Counted from the stretch's first letter, positions 11,895 through 26,271 are shown. The stretch is DNA of 64,000 nt from Edolisoma coerulescens (GCA_013397115.1 VWZW01004141.1:2743654-2807653); one strand, 5' to 3'. The notes: a model not told the origin generated them from the sequence alone. Numbers and translations: made by a program.

Positions 11895-14800
11895 GAAAAT
11901 CTGCCAGTCTATCTGCTGCTTAATTCAGAGCATGAACACAGTCTAGTGGCTGGAGCACTAATATGGCAGTGAAAGATTTGCCTTCTGCACCATGTTTGGA
12001 GTTCCTTGAACTACTCAAATTAACCCAAAATTTCCAGTAAAGCCCTGTGAAGTCATGGAATGTAATGGCCTATTTTCAATTGAAGGGATGTCCAATCTCA
12101 CCACAAGATTTGTAGGGAATAAGTCAATGCTTTTGGAAATGTCAGTCATGAGTTCTACAGTTTGGTAATCCTACAGATGGGGGAGGAAAACTGAGCTTTT
12201 TATCTAGAGGTGAACGTCAGAGCCTCGGTGGTGCTGTTACATTTCTAATGCTGGTTTTCCACGTGTAGTGGAAGTTTCTGAGTACTTTGAGACTGAAAGC
12301 TATAAGTCATTAGCTACATAACAAAATACTATGTTTCTTAATATTTTTGGCTCAACGTGCTGTGCAAGCCCTAGTGCTGTATATAAAGATGCCAAACAAT
12401 TTGGCAAGATTTATGCCTGGGAGTTAAGATCCAAGTCAGCTGTAGAGACTAAAAAAGAAAAAAAGCAGGCATGCACAGACAAGGACTGCATTTGCCTTTG
12501 TCTTGTGCAAGGGCCTATATATCCTTTCCTTGTCTGCACTCCTCCCTGGCACAGGGGGTTCTTCCATCACTGCTGTTGTCCCCACCACATGTATTCTGGC
12601 TGCCAACTTGTAGCTGTATTTGTGTGCCTGAAGCTCAAAACCTTGAATAAAGTCAGAGCCCAGTGGCATTGGTCCAAATATGCAATGAGAGAGGCTAAAC
12701 AAGTAAGAAGTGGGAAGAAAAATGGAGAGGAGACAATTTCCCTTACTCTTTCCTTCAGAAGCATTAGCTGTTCTGTCATGCTGGGCACAGAGCTTCCTTG
12801 CTTTAATGCCCACTTCAGTCCGTATTTATATAGCAGAATAGTTTTAATTCTTTGCCACCCATGTTTCCGGCTCTTGGAAGTTCTCCCAGCTCCTATGACA
12901 TTGACCACATTGTGTTAGTGGTGCTTTTGATGTTGACTTTATTAAATAAAATTTGGTGTGCACAAGTGTACAAGCCTTGGTTTTGTACTCAGAGCTGTCT
13001 AAAAGCTACTTCTCCCTGAAAATACAAGGCAATCGCAAATTCATCTGGTTTAGCTGGGAAATGAAAGTTTTCAGCATTTAGCAAACACCTAAATATACAA
13101 CCTGTTTGTAAATGTGGAGGCAGATTTTAATCTTATTTCTGTTCTGATGCTTTCAGATTTTGCTTCCTACCAGTTTCTTCATGTCAGCTCTGAGATAGGA
13201 GTGGAGCCATGATATCATCAGAACTTTTTTCCAAGATGCCAGGGGAAGGAAAAAAAACCTACCTATCAGCACTGAGCTTTTAATGAGGAGTCTACAAAAG
13301 TAAAGACATATCTACTGGACCTTATACCCACCTCAGTGCAGTAGGAGATAAACACGGTGCCCTTGAAATTAATTGGTGGTTTGACCCTTAAAACTGGAGA
13401 CTGAAGTATTTAATCTACTGCCATGAACACTAAATTCAGAAGAATAAATAAGTGGAAAAAACCCTGTAATTTTGATTGAGAAATCATTTTTGTGCATGAA
13501 GAGGTTGTTATTAAGAAATTATTCCTATTTTCTTTCCTGATCTTGGATAGAGGGCAGACTTATTTGAATGTTCTGATTTATCAGGTAGAATTCAACACCA
13601 TTGAAGTTGTTGGACTTCTATCTTCCAGGGAGTAAAAACTGAGACTTTCTTGCCTTCCAGACAGCTGCAAAACTAATGGTTTTATTTTTATTTACTTCCT
13701 TCTTTCTTAATAACCACCTTAGATAAGAACTTCATGGAGAAACAATGTTTGTAACAAGTGTGTACAAGAGGGAAGGACCCAAGAGAAGGTAAGGATGAAG
13801 AATACCAGTTCAACACTTCAAAAAAATGTGCAAAAGACTTGAATCTAGTTTAGTAACCAGTGTTCAAGTAAGCATTTGCTCAGTGCTGAAGGCAGACAAA
13901 AATTGGATCTAATGACTGAGAGTCTTCAGAAATAGTGAGGGAGGATCTACTCAGCAAGTTTTTGAATTTTTAAGAAATGTTCTGTTCTTCCATTTCCAGC
14001 CCACATGCCAAATGCATACCTCCCTTCAGGGTGAAAAAGTGCTTGCCCTTTTTGAGTATGACTAAGCAGAGGGCTGTTTTATAAACTGGAAAGTTCTTGC
14101 AGAAGCCAATGCACATGTCTGGAGCACAGTGTTTGCACTTGGGAGGAGGGTAAACAATGCTTTGGTTTCTAAGCTTTTTGTAACTCAAAGTACATCAGTT
14201 GAGCTGAGAGCTGGTCAGCTGCAGTAACAAAAGCTTGCTTTGTCAGACGATTTAATGAAATGAATTGAAAATGGTGCTCCTGATATGCCATCCCATGCTG
14301 TTTTGCTCAGACTCCAGAGGCTGGCAGCAGCCATGGAGAGCTGTGTGCTCCCCCTGTAACCTCACACTTGCTGCACCCCAGGGTACTGCAATGAGCTGTG
14401 GTGCTGCAAAGGCTCCTTGGGTGGGGTTGTGTCTTGTTTTGTTTTGTTGGGGTTTTTTTCCCCTAACACTAGGCCAAAAAGGTTAATTTTTGACAAATAC
14501 TTCTTGTGATGGAGAAGTCTTTAAAAAAATATTTCTCTAAAAGACTCCTCAAAGAATTTAGCAAATTCCAAAACTGCATTCCCCAGGTACCTACAGGATA
14601 CTTAAACAAAAAGTACAATCCTGTGTTCTCTATTCCTGTCCTAGTCTTCACCAAAATTCATTTACTCCAGTTCCTTTATTTTACCCCTGCATTCTTATGC
14701 TTAAAGCATTCATGGACTGTAAAACAGTTCATCTATTGCAGTCATCTTTAAACAGCTTAAAATCAGAATAATTGTAGCCTCTGTGCAATTATTTCCCAGA

Positions 14801-17602
14801 CCCTCCTGCTGTGAATATTCAAAACTAACCAGTTATTTCAACGAATTTCTAAGCCACATATGACTTTTTAAAAACTTATTTTTGCCCTCATTCTTTATTG
14901 TTGACTGGAGTGGTTAATTGAAAACAGATTAAGCTGAGATTTCATTAAATATTATGAGAGTGTCCAAAGAAACTTAAAACACAGCATCATCTGAGAGAAT
15001 TTTAATTCAATTGGAAAAGCTAGATTTGACTGGAGGGTGAAGCAATTATTGAAGAATAGGCAAAATATTCTGGGACAGCTGTTACAAATCTTAAAAAATT
15101 ACATTTTCATTCCTAACTTTTAAGTTGAAATTATCTCCAATATAATTACACTTTCGGCACCTAATTTCCTAATTTATAAAGTGATTTCTGTAACACGACA
15201 AATTTGGTTTTCTGAAATTATGCTTTATATTTTCAAAACCTTTTTGACTCTGTAATATTTTTTTTTTCTCTGCAACAAGCTAATGAAATTAATAGTTACC
15301 TTGGCAAGTGTTCCAGTTCTCAGTGCTCTCCCCGCTTTACTAAACTAGCTTCTAAAACGAAGAAAAAAGGAGCAGAAGTACAGCAGGAAATGTATATTGC
15401 TTAGCCTTACCTGTAAGCTTAGGTGGGTGCTGTAGGTAACTGGGTCCTGTGAAGTGTGGCAGAACGACAAAAGAAACCTTACTAACTTTGCAGATAGAGT
15501 CTATTTTTAGAGGAGGATTTGCTGACTCTGACCTTGAGTGCTATCCACTCCAAATGACGATCTTTACATCTGCTGGTAAAACTATTCCCTGATGTGACCT
15601 GAAACATTAAACCTGGCAGTTCAGTGACCTACTCTTGGTATGACTAAGATAACATGATGCCTGCATGTTGACTATAATAAAACAAACCTCATCTTTGATG
15701 TTGTCCTCTTGTCAAGGCCATGCTATGTTTACTGCTGCATGTGGGTGAGGAGCATTGCACTGCTGTTTCCTGTCAGGCTGTGCACAAGTGATTTGGCACT
15801 GGCACAACAATGGGCAATGGGAGAGGTGGCATCCTGACAAGGTCCTTTTCTCTTGCATGTGCACCACCAGAAAACCATCTTCCCCTACCTCTTGTCTTGG
15901 CTTTCTCCAGTGCCAACATTTTCAGTACCCATCTGACTTATGAAACGCCTTTCTTTGCTGAGAGAGCGATGTGGTGCTCAGCACTGCTCAGTTCTGGTGA
16001 CATGAGCACAGCTCGCCAAAAAGAGGCAGAGGTGCACCCTCCAACCTTTGAAAAATTCTCTACTTCCCTAAAGAGCTCCATGCCTTCCTGTTGCAGAAGG
16101 CCTAAAACCTTCTCTGGTAAGTCACAACCAGGTTCATCAGAGATCAAAACTGGGTTTCCTGGCATCAGAGCCACACCTCTTCCACTCCAGTACTTTGTCT
16201 GCTGTGAGTGGTGACCTTCACAGCCATGGGGCTGAAGGGCTCGGGGATCACACACGAGAGCTGGTACACAACATCCTCTACCTGGGCATTTGTTCTGCAG
16301 CAAACCCTCCCTCAGAGCTGCAACTCACACAACAGCATTAGGAGGAGGAGATTTTGGTGCTGTTGGAACTAGGCTTGCAGTGACCTAAGATCGAGCTGTC
16401 ACATGAGTACTGATATTTCTTAAGAGAAATTCTTCAGATCTGTTGCCTTCGGCCTGGGAGTGGGAAAAAGAGGCAAAGAGAGCAGTAAGGGCAAGCATGT
16501 GGTACTGGAAGTAGCCCTTTAGTCTCTGGACTTCTTTCCTTCTGTTGAGTTGACCATCCTGGGAATAACCTCTCTGAGCAGACCTGCATGCACTGCTTGC
16601 CTATCTTTCTGGCTCACAGTGCTCTCTACTGTCACACCAGTGCCTGCAAGAAGCAGCCAGCTATTGATGGAAACTTATTGTGGAACTTTTTTCATGTCTT
16701 GCAAGAGCAGAAACAGTCTTCTGTGACTACAAATGCCTGTGCCCTACCAATGATTCAAGTGGCCTGAGCATTTTTTTCCAAAGTATCCAAGTCCTACAGT
16801 AGTTGCCATTAATTTTCAGTGGGATACAAATTCCTGACTCTATCAGTAATTTTTAATGTTGCTTTAAATTCTTTCAATCACCTTTGTCATCCCCTGTCTG
16901 TTTAAAAGATAAAAGTTCATCCCAGAAGGACCAGGGCCAGACTTGGTCATGGCCTGTGGCTAATGCTGCAGTACAGATGTGAAGTAATAACAAACAGTTT
17001 CAGTTCAAGTTCTGGGCACTGGATCTGCTGCTGTTTCATGCTAACAGCATCACTCCAGCCAAATTTCTGCATTACAGAGCAGCCAAGCTCCTCCCTGCCA
17101 ATTATTCAGATAGTCACTCTTAAAATGAGAAAGAGCTTGGATGCTAGAAACCTGCTGTGCTTTCTAAGTTATCTTGTAAGGTTGTTGGGCAAATTAATTC
17201 TATACTGATAACAGAGAAATTTTGTGGAGGAGGAGATACAGACCTCATATAACAGAAACTAGCAGCAGTTGCTTTATCTTTATTCCTGCAGGTGACCTGG
17301 TATGGGTAACATGGCTAAGATGATCCAGCAGACCGGCAGTGCTGGCGAGAGGAGGCTGCTCTGTGAGCTCTGTGTGGCCCAAGGATGGGCAGTGGTCTGT
17401 GCCTTGTCTCTGACCAAGGCTGTTTTTCTGATGTCAGATAAATAGCATTACAATGTTTTGTGGTATTTTTATTTTCAGGCAAGCATCTGAAAAAGAAGTA
17501 TTTTTCTGTCTGAATGGCTGTCAAAACTATACGAGCCCTTGTTCCCTTCTCTACGTAGGGTCCTGAGAACATGTGCAGAAGATCACTCACCTCCTGGAAA
17601 AG

Positions 17603-17705
17603 TCACAGAATGGGTAAGATTGGAAGAACCACAATGGGTCATCTGGTCCAACCTCTCTGCTCAGGCAGGGTCATCCTAGAGCCCGTTGCACAGGATTGCG
17701 TCCAA
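17603..17705 (-). mobile_element. CR1 LINE 3' fragment
   Basis: The plus strand reads CACAGAATGG, then ATTGGAAG, then TCATCTGGTCCAACC, then CAGGGTCATCCTAGAG, then CACAGGATTG, an ordered match to the reverse complement of the avian CR1 3' region. The element is therefore inserted on the minus strand. Only about 100 bp remain, without any reverse-transcriptase portion, which is typical of the severe 5' truncation of CR1 copies. It is inert and lies in the DUSP13B-DUSP29 intergenic space. Confidence 0.88.
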
Positions 17706-18186
17706 TTTTTGGGACTAGTTGTTTGTGTTTCCATTAGTTTTGTTTTTGTTAAATAAAAAATCCCAGCTGCTGAGACGTTTTGAGAATGGCCAATGACTTG
17801 GAGTGCTTTGAGCTTGGACACATAGAAAACACAGCAGGAAGGCTCTTATTCTGGAAAAGGTAAGCACCCGCCTTCTGGAAAGTTGGATTATTACCTTGGA
17901 CTCCTAAAAACTGATGTGTGCCACGTTATTGGTAATTTCTGAAAAGCTTGGCCAAACTGATGATGGTGCTTTAAACATGCAGATCACCCCCCGTTCCTGG
18001 AGCCTTGCCTGCATCCAGCCTGCTCATGTTCCGTGTGCAGATCCCTGCTGTTGGTGATCAGCTCCCAAGGGCAGTCACCCACTGGCCCCAGGTGCCACTG
18101 ACACTTTCTGTGGAACAAGAGAATGGAACTGTGGGAAGGATGAGAACTGAAGTCCCATCCAGAGGGAAGGGTTGGGAAGAGGGTAA

Positions 18187-18225
18187 AAAAAAAAAGCTGC
18201 TTTTTTTTCCCTTAAAAAAAAATCT
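18187..18225. repeat. Poly(A)/poly(T) low-complexity tract
   Basis: A run of ten or so A residues is followed by a T run and then another A run, giving a low-complexity segment with some hairpin potential. No associated element is recognisable. Confidence 0.7.
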
Positions 18226-21200
18226 TAGAAGAAAGGAGTTTCTTCAACAAAGAAAAGGAAAAGAGAAAGAAATTGTAGATTTCTGGCCAGACCACACTAC
18301 AGCTACAGTTGGAAAAATCTGACACACTAAGACTTGAAATTTTTATGTTAGTTTAAAGAAAAAGCTTTGAATACAGTTCTGCTTTAGAAGACTCCCTCCC
18401 CCATTCCAACCTGGTGAACTGGAAGATTTCCTCTTCGCTACAAAATATACTCTTATTTGGAAAAGCTGGGTTTTTAACAATTTCATGGGAAGAATAAGTA
18501 TATAATTATATAAGATTGTCCTAATGGACATTTGCAGCTGTACTGAGATGCTAACAGCGTGCAGAAACCATTATGTTTCCAGTTGTTTGGCAAAAGTTAA
18601 GAAACCTTATATATATATTTTTAAAGTTAACTGTAAAGTAAATCCAGATGGTTCTGTCTCACACAGACAAGCAGTCTTCAAACTAGACATATAGTTGTAG
18701 CCTGGCTATAACTTGTTTTGATTACTGCAGATAGAGAGAAATGCTTTAAATGACTGCACCCTCCTCACAAAACGCTGTGTGCCCTTGATTCTTGCTGAAG
18801 TCAACTGGCGTTTGTACAGCACTACATAAAACTTGTCTGACAATACCTTGCGTGCAGGAGTATCTCGCTGGGCGTTACTCGTTTAATTTCTCTTTATGCT
18901 GAAGTATTGCTTAATGGCCCCCATCGGGGTTGGGGCTCTGCTGAGACAGGCATTGCAGACCCATAAAACAAAAATGACAATTGCTGCCCTAAGTAACCTA
19001 CAGTTAAGAGCCTGGGTTTGTGCTTCCCTCTTTATCTCCCAGCTACGGATTGCCAGAAAATATTGGTTGTATGCTTATTTTTGATTGATGTATTCAGAGT
19101 TTTATTTGATTCTTTAATAAGCACTGTCTGTTGTGTTCATTACTTCATTTCAGCCAGACATCAGTTGTGTTGCTGCTATCAGCACGGGAATCAGAATTAT
19201 GTTGACTTGTGAGGCCATTCTGCAAATCAAATCAAAGGGGCAGCTTTGCTTCACAGAGCAAGGATTTCAGTGTCTGAATGTTTTAAGTTGACACATTAAG
19301 GATCATTTCTGAAAGTCTGGAAACAGGAGGAACTGAAAGGTCCATCAGAAATTATAGACTTGTGGTATGTTACTTTTTTATGTTTTGTGGTTTTCTTTTT
19401 TTACTCAATAAGCAAATGCTCTTGTAGATAAAGGCTGGTGGTGTTTGTCCAAGTCATATAACAAGTAGACATACTGTTTTATGAGCTTCTTAGGCATTAT
19501 TGTCAAGAGGGTAATTTGGATTTGACCTGATACGAGTCAAATTTACTGACCGGTGCATCTCTTGCTATGTCTGTGACAGGGCTAATAGCCCAGCATGGTG
19601 GCTGTGCTTGTAAGAGAGTGAGACAGGGATGAAGCAAGTTCCCTGGGGGTTAGGAAGGAAGGACCCCAGTCCTCAACAAGGCTCCCTGGGCTTGTGGGGT
19701 GAGGCTGCGTCCAGGGCTCTGAAAGGCATTTTGTTCACTGTTCTGCTTCTTCTCTCACTGTCAGCAGAAAAAATGTTCTGGGAGATTTGTGTTGAAATGG
19801 AGTATAGATCCCAAAGCATAGTAATGTGGAAAGTAAGGATGAGGTCTTTCTTGTAACCTCCTCTTACCAAAGAATGCTGGGAACAGGGAGAGCCTGGGGC
19901 CCCAAACTGCTGACTCCCCTGTTGCTCAGTCAGTGCTAAGAGGAAGCCCTGCAAGGACAGCACCTACCAGAGGAATCCTATGCAGTGAGAATACCCAGTG
20001 AGTACCTCATTCTGTGCTGCGCAGGGCACCCTGATGTGCTCCCGAGGCCCAAAAATGGGGCATCTCCAATTGGTTAATGTTTAAATTCTAAAGAAAACCT
20101 CTAAAGAAAATGACATTGCCAAAAATCAAGGTGGTTTTGCCCCTAATTTACCACAGCAACACACACAGAATTGCACCCAATTCCCTTGACAAGAGAATTG
20201 GGAAACTGCCACAGTCTGTTTCTACTCTTGCTATTCATGGGGATAAGAAACTTTTTTTCTTCTACTTCTCCGTATCATTAATAACATATTGTTGCAGAGC
20301 TTCCAGAAATGTGTGGTCCAACCTATTGCCTAAGCATAGCACACTTTAAAAAATAAACAAAAATAGTAGATACTTGGTATGTAACTCTGATCAGAAAAAT
20401 TGTCCAGACATGCTGTGAGCAGGTTTCAGGTCAGAGTAATCTCATGGTATATGGAGTGCCAAATCTAGACTTAAATAGAGCTGGGAGAAATTGGATTGAT
20501 GTTTGCAGTCCACTTGGTACAGGCTTCTGGCTTGCTGGCAGGGCAAATGGGGAAACACCAGAGTTGCCGTGCTGGTGCCATTGGTCTGGTGCCTCTTCCA
20601 CTGACCGTGGTCAGTAACAAACCCCTTAAAGGAAACTGCATGAAATCTGTGCTCCCCACTTACAGGATAAATTTTCTGCCCTAGAGAAAATCTGTTTACT
20701 CTTCCCACTCCACCTCCTTAGACAAAGCTTGGCTGAAAGCCTGAATTTTTACATCTTTTCCAAAACTATTTATTTTCTTCCAATGTAAATTGTCTCTGGT
20801 GGCGGTTTTCTTATTTATGTGACTATATGATATTCTCTTTAACTTTTTTATGCTCTTTGCCTCCAAGTGTTCTGATAATGAGTTGGAGAGACTAAATAAC
20901 GATGACAACTATAACACTAACTGGTTTGAAATATGTCCCCTTTTCATTCTTCCTTAGCAAGCTTGGGGGAAGTTTACCCAGCCACTGCTCAGGTGCAGCT
21001 GTTCTGCTGTACTTGGAACATCTGGTTCTGTGGTACCATATGGCTATGACCTATCGTCCTTCTAGAAGTAATCAAGTGCACTTCACATCATAAAACCCCA
21101 CAACAGCAAAACACTGCCTCATAATCCACCAGGAATGCTCCACACCACCTCAGGGCAAGTGCCTTTTAATGACTTTTTGCTCCGAGTTTGATCAGGTTCC

Positions 21201-23715
21201 AGACTATTTTAAGCTGAGAACACCATAAATGCTGGAAATTAGGTACTCCATTTCAGGAAAAATGCAAAATCCAGACTGAGTAGATCTGCAACGCAGAAAT
21301 AGAGTTGTTATATTATGAGAGAGATAGCAAGGCTGCCTTAATAGATGGCATTCAAGTACAGCTGCTTATGGTTCTTAACTGGTGTTGGCCCACGAAACGC
21401 ATACTTAGAAAGGAAATCGGGGAGAGCTAACACATGCCGGGGGGCTTTGAAGTTGTTATTATCATCCACATGCATAAGAACGGGAGATCCTCTCTAGTCC
21501 AGCAAGTACTGAGAAATGAATGAGTTTGGCGCGTACATCAAAGGTCTTCACTTGTAATTTGCTTAAGAGATTAAAAATGAAATACGAGCGAATTATTGAG
21601 GAAGAGCAAGCTGCTGTTTTTTCCCCCTTGCAGCAGGAAAGAACAACTGAGTGTCTATTCTGACTGAAAGTGATTACTAAAAAGCTTTCTGACAACCTGG
21701 AGCAAAACAGCAGTTGCATCTTAGTTTCACTGACATCAAATAAGCTTTTGATTTACTGAGACCCAACTGGACCTGTCCAGTGCCAAGGATTGTCTTTGAG
21801 AAGCAAACAAACTTGATAAAGCTCTTTTTTTTACAGAGCCACAATCTCTAAAGCAATGCGTTGCCAGACCATGAAATGTGCTCTGCATTTCAGCTACCAG
21901 AAATGTTCTATTTCAGAAATAAACTAACAAAACCTAGTGACAAACACCTGAAGCTTGCTACTTTTCCCATTCCTGTCAAATGTGCTTTTTACTAAGGTTC
22001 TTGAGTCTGAGTAACCATTAGGAAGGAGACGGTGTTGTCAAGTTATTAAATCATGGCCAGATTAGGAGATATGGAAGCCTGATAACAACCGTGGTCTTCT
22101 CGGAAAGAACTGGCTATGAAAGCTTTGGAGGTAGAAGGTGGAGACAAGTGGCTTCCTGGAACAGCTTCCAGTAGGATTACAGAGCGTAGGAAACTCTTAT
22201 TTTTGGGATTTGAGGAAACACTCTGATGAATTTTTGAAAAGAATCCAGATATATTGGCAGAGGTCTAGATCATGTAAGTCTTCCCATTCCACATCCTTTT
22301 CTGTGGCCGAGTCAGAGATCTGATGGAAGGACTTGTTGCCTCTGAATCAAGATCACATACCTTTAAATAGAGCCTGGCCTTTTTTGGAACTGATACAGGA
22401 ATTGATGGGTATTAGTCTATAACATGACCCAAAATGCAAGATGCTGACTACAGATCATTTCCATGTTTACTTTGATAATTTCCTTGACAGCATAAAATTT
22501 GTATAGTTTGTTGACTTTATATCTATCATGTGCTTTAATACCTTTTCTCCCCTTTACCACACAAGCTCTTATTGAGTGTTCTTGGTCCACATCATCTTCT
22601 TTAGGCTGGAATTTTACCTGCCCTTCTATGTTCTGAAGTAGGTGGTCCTTAAAAAATTATTGTCTGTTACTTTGTTGTCCCTTGAGCAGAATATCACCAG
22701 TCCAGCTCATTTATTGTTTTTTTACCATGGAGGCAGAAGGCAGAAGTAATAAAAATGAGAGTAGGTTTCTCAGTCAGAATTAATCAACTACATTTATGAG
22801 CATTGCTGCTCTTAATTTTTCTGCTGTGTTAAAATAGTCTCTTGTTAACACAGCCAGTCTCTCCCACATCTTTCAACCCATACACATAAACGCACGCTGA
22901 AAATTTTAAGGCAAGTTATTAGCTTGACCCACTGCTTTTCCAGTAAGTCTCCAAAGCACCTGCATTTGTGCAAGTATCCTTTCAACACACCTTTTTCCAG
23001 CTGTTACAAATGCTCATTTCAATATAAATTATGGATTGAGTCCTCTGCATTTTCCTGATTTACAGACAGTGAAGTGACAACCAATTATTTTAAAAGAACA
23101 TAAATGTAAAGTATTTTCACTTGAATGAAAATGATCTCCAAGCCACTGCAGAGCTGAGAACACAGCCCAGTGGCAGAAAGGAGCATGGAAAGAGGCATCA
23201 GGAGATGCTTTGCTGCCAGAAAGGGAGTGCCAGGGGACAGGACCGGCCATCAGGAGCACTTACTTAAGGAGTAAAACCGTGGGAAAACTGGCTGGATGGT
23301 CAGTGAGATGATTTTAAAAGAAATCTTTGCAGGAAAAGAGGACTTGGGGCTGAGATGCAGACCCTAAGTTTTTGAAAAAATTGAACTATCAAGAGGAGTT
23401 GCTGCCTAATGCAATTATAGCTCATTTACTATCAGAAAAGCAACATGTATAAACAGTGCCTAAAATTATTGCCAAGCATATTTTTGAAATGTCTTGAATT
23501 GTTTAGTGCTATGAATAAGCCTGGTTTTAGAGAAAGAGAACTACATGGCATGCCAGAGATAAATACAGGTTTTACGTAAAAAACCTCTCTCTAAAGACAG
23601 AGGAAGGGAGCAGGTGGAGGGGGGAAAACCTAAAGGAAGAAAAACTTGAAAGTAGAATACATCAAATAGTGTTTCCTTGGAAACAAAAAGGAAGATTACA
23701 TCACAGGGTTCAAGC

Positions 23716-23965
23716 CTATAAATAGAAACCTAGCAGTGCAGATACAGAAGAAACTCTTGTTCCTAGAGAGAAAATGTAGAAATGAAGATGACCTCCCTTT
23801 AGACACCGCTGTCACAATGCAGTCAGCACAATCTGATCTTGAGGACCAGCAGTAAATTTAGCTGATGGTACATGACAGTATTCTCTCAATTAGCTGTAGC
23901 AGTCAGCTCAGGGAACTGGTTCAGCTGGTAGAGAAGAAGTACAATTTTCAGGCTGCTATAAATAC
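23716..23965. promoter_or_regulatory. Candidate MEF2/E-box cluster
   Basis: CTATAAATAG at 23716-23725 is a perfect match to the MEF2 consensus YTAWWWWTAR. CTATAAATAC at 23956-23965 differs at the last base. Between them, CAGCTG at 23922-23927 is a myogenic-type E-box. DUSP29 is muscle-expressed in mammals, so a muscle enhancer is a reasonable guess, but short motifs like these also occur by chance and no conservation data are available here. Confidence 0.3.
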
Positions 23966-24603
23966 CATCAGTGTCTCCAGAGCCCTGCTATGCTGCTGTG
24001 GCAGAAATTACTAAAAGTCTTCAGCCTGAACTCTAAATCCTTTGGGCAGCCATGACAGGACAGTGAAAACATCAAGTCTATATTAATGTTTGTAAAGAAC
24101 AACCTGGGCGAAGCATCTCTGTCGGAGTCCAGGCCTTTGGACACGATGAGCTGTGACTCATGGGAGTGACTCAGGGGTTCTGTCCTCCTGTGGTCCCCAC
24201 TATGCCCTGCCCCCTTCTCCTGTCTCTCTCTCGATCCTGCTACATTTGTGTGACTGTCATTTGTGTGCTGAGGGCTGTGGGGCTGAGCAGGAGCACCTGA
24301 GGAGGCTCTTGAGGCAGGCACAGAGCGGGTGGCTCAGCACAGAGTGGGTGTCTGCCCCTGCTGTGAGCTCGTGGTCCCAGCGGTGTTGGGGGCCAAGCTC
24401 TTGCATCCTGCTAGTGTGAACTGTGACTGCAAGTGTTTTCTGTTTCTGAGTGATGTTTCCTGATGTTGTGGAATATTTATACCATTAGTTACTAAACCAA
24501 ATAACGATGTTTTCATTGTTACAGATGAGTTCCTTTGGACTATGCAGTGGTTCATCTTACAACCTTTACTTTTTAGTGGCATGAAACTTTCTCTCTGCTT
24601 TTG

Positions 24604-24776
24604 CAGCCGAACACCCATCCGAGTGTGTAAATACAACACTGCTAAAAGGATAGCTCCAAAATTGGGCAATTCATGTATCTTATGGGCTAATGTAGCTAAG
24701 TCTGCCATCCGAAGACTAAAGCCTTGAATAAATTGTATTAGTGTATAGTCTTTCCATATGTTTAAAAAAAAAAAAA
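24604..24776 (+). other. Poly(A)-tailed segment with acceptor-like start (possible terminal exon or retrocopy)
   Basis: A pyrimidine-rich stretch ending in TTTTGCAG (CAG at 24604-24606) precedes an open frame that stops at 24725-24727. The stop overlaps an AATAAA signal at 24727-24732, and a run of 13 A residues follows at 24764-24776, about 30 nt later. This arrangement resembles either the last exon of a plus-strand transcript or the 3' end of a retroposed mRNA. I do not recognise the encoded residues. Chance association of these common elements remains likely. Confidence 0.3.
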
Positions 24777-26257
24777 TCAATTGGCTATGGCTCTGTTAGG
24801 AAACAATCCCCTTCAAATTGAAACACAGATTTGTTCCATCAGTTTGTATGTGATAACCCAGGGCTTGGTCAAATTTCCACTTTCTGGTGGGAATCATCTT
24901 GGTTTGAGTAAGGATCTTAGTGTGACCGACAGCTCACAGAGGGTTGCTACTTCCCAGAGCTGACAGAGCAGGGACTGGAGGTGCTGGTAAATGAAAAGAT
25001 TTCTTAAATGTCCCAATGTCATGGATGCTGATGATGCTGTAATATATATGTATGTATACATCCTTCCCTGGCACTGCTCATTATAAGGCATAGCCAAGTC
25101 AATGAAACAGTATATGCTCCCAGCTGCTTTAGCCCTAGGACATGGTGTGCCAGGTGGCAGGACTCTACTCTTGCAGCTTTTTTCTATGTCTTGTAACATG
25201 GTACATACTCCTAAATCTACCAGAGAATCTCAGCTTTCCTTGACACAGGAAGAGGAGGAGGAGGAATCTAAGTTTATTACCCTTGTCAAGAAAATAATGA
25301 AAACAACGAACTTTAAGACAAATAATAAAATCACATGCTTTATAAAGACATTCTCACAATGGGAAAGGGTGTATATGTGTGTGATACAAGAATTCTAAAC
25401 ATCTGGGGCTGGCAGAAATACAGTTCTTGCTTAGGTAGATACAGGGGTCGTTTGCATGTGTCTGAGTCTAGCTGTGATTCTGGATCCAAGACTGCTATTG
25501 CCATCATAAATTTTTAAGATATCCCAGATCTGTAAATGTCTAGTGCTGAGGGAAATCTGGATAGGATTTAAACCTTGTAGTTTGTGTCAATCTTCAGTTT
25601 AATCTTGTGTTTTAATTTGGAAGAATCGTAAGGGATTTGGCATACTTCTTTTCATGGGAAGAGTGGTTTGAGTGGGGAGGGGATGCTGATATGATGGTGC
25701 TTTCTTTGACTTGCTTGGGTTTGCTGCTGTAATCTCTCATCTCTGAATCATTGTGCCTGCATAGCTTGCTTTTTTCTTTTCAAAATGTCAGTTCTACATT
25801 GTAAGTTGAAATTCTGTGGGGCAATGTTCTGCCAGCATAATCACAGAGTTCCAGAAGTGCTCTTCCAATACATTGCATGGGACAACTACTAGACTATATA
25901 GTTTTTTTAGGATTTGTTTTCCAAGTAGCCCAAAATTAATTTCTTTATTTTTTAGCAGACCAGTATCTTTATTGGCAGGCAAGCATTTCTGACTTCGGAT
26001 GACTGGATGACCAGCCTGAGAAAGAAGTATTAGTATTTGTGAGTTAAAATGCTTTTGGATGGCTGGCCAGTCCTTCTGGTATGGCACTGGTACCTGAAAT
26101 CTGACCAAAAGGAAGTGGGATAGCAGAGATGCTGCTAAGTTGACATATGTCTGGTGCAAAGCAGGCTGGATTAGAAACTGGAGGACTTGCTGGAGGTTCA
26201 TAGTGGTGGTAAATCCAGCGTGTAACCACATGGAGGTGTAACGGAGTATAAACTAAT

Positions 26258-26271
26258 TTTTTTTTTTTTCT
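26258..26271. repeat. Poly(T) tract
   Basis: A homopolymer T run in intergenic DNA with no recognisable adjacent SINE or retrocopy. Confidence 0.7.

Noticed and set aside
12331..12918. A 195-codon open frame on the plus strand, followed by an AATAAA-like string near 12.95 kb, as a possible single-exon gene.
   Set aside because: It has no recognisable domain, cysteine- and leucine-rich composition typical of translated non-coding DNA, and a length compatible with the longest chance frame in 64 kb read six ways.
24334..24780. A 148-codon minus-strand open frame.
   Set aside because: It begins in the reverse complement of a poly(A) run and has no recognisable domain. The plus-strand arrangement there is the more interesting one.
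25794..26231. A 145-codon minus-strand open frame.
   Set aside because: No recognisable domain, no splice context and no similarity to the neighbouring genes.
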